Under the pieces are notes generated by a model. It was not told the DNA's origin, ran no database searches, and saw only the letters and a program-made list of their open reading frames with translations. From Maylandia zebra (taxonomy: Eukaryota > Chordata > Actinopteri > Cichliformes > Cichlidae), in contig NC_135174.1 of the NCBI RefSeq assembly GCF_041146795.1, forward strand, positions 20,330,878 to 20,394,877: a stretch of 64,000 bases of DNA, given 5' to 3'. The position numbers and the translations under genes are program-made. Numbering within the stretch: the stretch's first letter is position 1; each line of letters starts with the position of its first letter. This document shows positions 61,501 to 64,000 of the stretch, one piece after another.

Positions 61501-63190
61501 GAGTATACATAAATCCTGTCTGAGAATGTTAGCGTAGAGATGAATTGTGTCAAATTTAATTTACAGCCATTTAAATTCATCATCGTCCATTTCTGCGGCA
61601 TCATCCGCCAAACAATAGTTACCAAGTAGGTAAGCTACAGATTTCAAATACAAAAGAGCAAAACAAGTTTCTGTGTGGTCTAGACAAGCTGCCTGCCAGA
61701 TGTTGCTCAGCACGGACCACGTGCCAGGTACAGGAACTGTCACTGCATGTTATCCCTCAAGTGAATGAGAGGGTGTGTTAAAGAGTAAAAGATCATGCTG
61801 TATCTGACTTGCAGCAGAAGGAAAAAAAAGTAAAGTAGCTGCTGATAGAAACCAAAATGTCATTTAAAGTGCAATCTCTATCCGACACTTAAGATGTATT
61901 GCAACGTGTCACGGCGACACACTCTCCAATAAGCCAAAACGAACACTTTAAAGTCACTAAAATTAGGTATTAGGTTTTTCTGTGATTTGTTCACAATTGT
62001 AAGGGAACCATCGCTACTTCAAGCACCAGCAGGCCAAAATGGTGCATTTCATGGAAAGAACAAGACCCTTGGGGCTAAGGCTGGGTGTCACACAAAGGGC
62101 TGAGAGCTCACCTAACGGTGTCTACCCTGATCTCCCTCTCACTTTCAGTGTCGCAGAAGCCATGTGAATGACATCACTCCTCACATTTCAACAAGACAAA
62201 CTCATTCTTCTTATTTACCGTCTGCTACTAGTCATAAATCCTATGTCTGGTTCACTGTTCACCTTTTAACCTCTTATACTCAACAAGACAACTCATTCTC
62301 TGAAAACTTCTCCATGCAAATTGCTGATAGACATCTCCAGTGGTTTCCTTATCTCCCATCTGCAGGGATCTCCACGGTACAGATTCAGAGCTAGTTCTTT
62401 TAAAGACCGTTCAGGCATCCTAAATCACTTCTGCTAATAAAACCAACATGAATCAATGATGTTTAATTGTGACTACAGAATTATTTCTGTATAAATGTAT
62501 TTACTGGTCATTAAGGTCTGACAGGTATGACAAATCCGAGGAACTGTGTAATTGGGTAGGGACATGTCACCACCTGCATGTATTGCCATTCACAAAGTTC
62601 AGATTCTTCCCCTGATAAAGTCAAAGAATCCCAGCGGTGTATCAGTCAGCAGAGGCTGTTACCTGGAGCCATGGTGCAGTGTTTCAGGTGAACTCTGAGT
62701 GAGCGTAAAGCCACACCAGCTTCAGACGACGGGCTCTTTGTTCCACTTCGTGTCTCACTAGACACGGACAGAGGGGGGGGGGGACACTGAGTAACACACC
62801 TTTGGTGCACCAAACCTCTTTGTCGATGGGCCAAATGTCATGGAAATGGACCAAAAATGGTTTGCAAGGCAATTAGGTAAGCACTGTGTGGTTTGGCTCA
62901 GAAGGTGAATATATTAACAATCTGTTGAGTGAGTGACTACCAGCGGTAATTTGATTCAACTCAAGTCATGATCTTGATGATCTGACTCAATGATTTTCCA
63001 TTAAGACACAAAACAGAATCTGATTAACAATCAGCCAAAAGTGTCGTCCCCCCCCCATAGAAGCGGCTAAATTAAATAAGCCAGCTTTATTCTAATTTAA
63101 TACATAATAGATTTTGTTTTTACCTGCTAATTTTTTGAGGTTACAAGATATTAAAAAAAAGAAAAAAGAAAAGAAATGTAAACAGCATCC
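58560..63190. other. Intergenic or intronic DNA upstream of the orphan exon
   Basis: No convincing exon. If the exon at 58320 is real, this is an intron of that gene. Short G-rich runs occur at 58568-58590 and 62771-62782 and a C run at 63050-63056. Frames such as 60666-60974 (minus) lack splice context and family motifs. Parts of 60600-61000 and 61250-61450 look complex enough to be conserved non-coding elements. Confidence 0.4.
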
Positions 63191-63199
63191 CATATTCTG

Positions 63200-64000
63200 A
63201 GTCCAATCTCTATCTCTACAATACATTCACCCACTGAGTTAAATTCACCTGTTAAACTGCTTATTAATGCAAACAGCTAATCAGCCAGTCACACTACAGC
63301 AATGCATTTAAGCGTGTAGACATGGTCAAGATGACCTGCAAATGGTCAAAACGGGCATCAGGAATGGCTGTGTTGATACCAGACATCAGGGGAGAATGGC
63401 CAGACTGCCATATAACCACTTGTTACAATCAAAGCACATAGAAGAACATCTCTGATGACACAACATTTAAAACCTCAAAGCTAATGGGTAAGAGTAGCAG
63501 AAGACCACAACCTGGTGTCACTCCTATCAGTTAAGGACAGGAAACTGAGGCTACCGTTTGCACAGGCTCACCAAAACTGGGCAGTAGAAGATTGGAAAAA
63601 TGTTAGTGATGAATGAGTGAACGAAGACGTCAAGAAACGATGGGAAGTGGCAATCACGGACAAGATGCGAGAGTCGAGGCTCCGATGGTACGGCCACGTA
63701 GTCCCTAGCGATGAGAACTCCATCGCTAAAACAGCCCAACGATTAGACCGGTAACAGGCCAAGAGGAAGACCAAAAAAAAAGCTCTGGATGGACCGAATC
63801 AAAAATGATATGAAGGCTGCGAATGTCACACCAGAAGACGCTCTGGATAGGAAGAAGTGGAGGAAGGCGTGCAAAACACCAGATCCTTCATGAGCGGGAC
63901 ATGAACCGCTAGGAAAGAGAGCTTTGAATAGAGGGCTAGAATTTGGCAAAATGAAAGCATTAGTCCATCTACAATTCAGGCTGACAGTGGCAGTATAATG
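63200..64000 (+). mobile_element. Tc1-like transposon, interrupted and running off the window
   Basis: CAGCTAATCAGCCAGTCACA, TAGACATGGTCAAGATGACC, GAAACTGAGGCTACCGTTTG and AGAAGATTGGAAAAATGTT follow the order of the same Tc1-like family as the 45.6/49.9 kb copies but retain a different internal portion. The sequence resumes after an interruption near 63936 (GAATTTGGCAAAATGAAAGC) and continues to the edge. Frameshifted, no functional ORF. Confidence 0.75.
63598..63935 (+). mobile_element. RTE-type LINE fragment nested in the Tc1-like element
   Basis: The plus strand encodes, with stops and frameshifts, the tail end of an RTE-clade reverse transcriptase: DKMRESRLRWYGHVV, then a basic K/R-rich stretch, then a WRKACK-like ending. 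It lies exactly between the two parts of the Tc1-like transposon, so it entered afterwards. No target duplication could be fixed. Confidence 0.7.

Overview
This window is nuclear genomic DNA from a vertebrate, almost certainly a ray-finned fish and probably a percomorph teleost. Genes are split by short GT-AG introns. The order pstk - ikzf5 - acadsb - hmx3 - bub3 matches the human 10q26.13 block (PSTK-IKZF5-ACADSB-HMX3-HMX2-BUB3). The intergenic DNA carries repeat families I recognise as fish-typical: Tc1/mariner-like, hAT-like, L2-clade and RTE-like LINEs, and an ERV-type LTR. No bacterial-type system, CRISPR array, tRNA or rRNA was seen. The family recognitions below come from memory of protein and repeat sequences; no search was run.

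Layout. 0.8-5.1 kb: a broken tandem copy of an ADAM9-like metalloprotease gene that has lost five exons. 7.2-15.3 kb: the complete copy, 22 coding exons and 818 codons. 16.1-17.9 kb: a decayed LINE on the minus strand. 18.0-20.8 kb: pstk (Sec-tRNA biosynthesis kinase). 21.2-22.5 kb: two small transposon insertions. 22.9-24.8 kb: ikzf5 on the minus strand, head-to-head with acadsb (25.4-29.4 kb, mitochondrial branched-chain acyl-CoA dehydrogenase). 29.4-32.3 kb: a long flank leading to hmx3 (32.3-33.4 kb, homeobox). 33.5-36.9 kb: simple repeats plus two striking perfect inverted repeats. 35.2-40.6 kb: bub3 (spindle checkpoint WD40 protein) with a CCAAT-rich promoter. 40.6-64 kb: a gene-poor tract with a MITE, an 0.87-kb sequence present twice around an ERV 3' LTR and its internal remnant, a hAT-type element with a perfect 8-bp target duplication, one orphan minus-strand coding exon (58.3-58.5 kb), and a Tc1-like element with an RTE LINE fragment nested in it at the right edge.

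The genes do not form one pathway. Conserved linkage, not common function, holds the block together. The most unusual points are: ERV/duplicated-segment architecture at 45.6-50.8 kb; a perfect 30-bp-arm hairpin downstream of hmx3; a 102-bp perfect palindrome (AT repeat bounded by inverted AGGTC half-sites) in the bub3 5' intron; the partial ADAM9 duplicate with a suspiciously well conserved intron; an overlapping uORF on pstk; and the absence of hmx2 between hmx3 and bub3.
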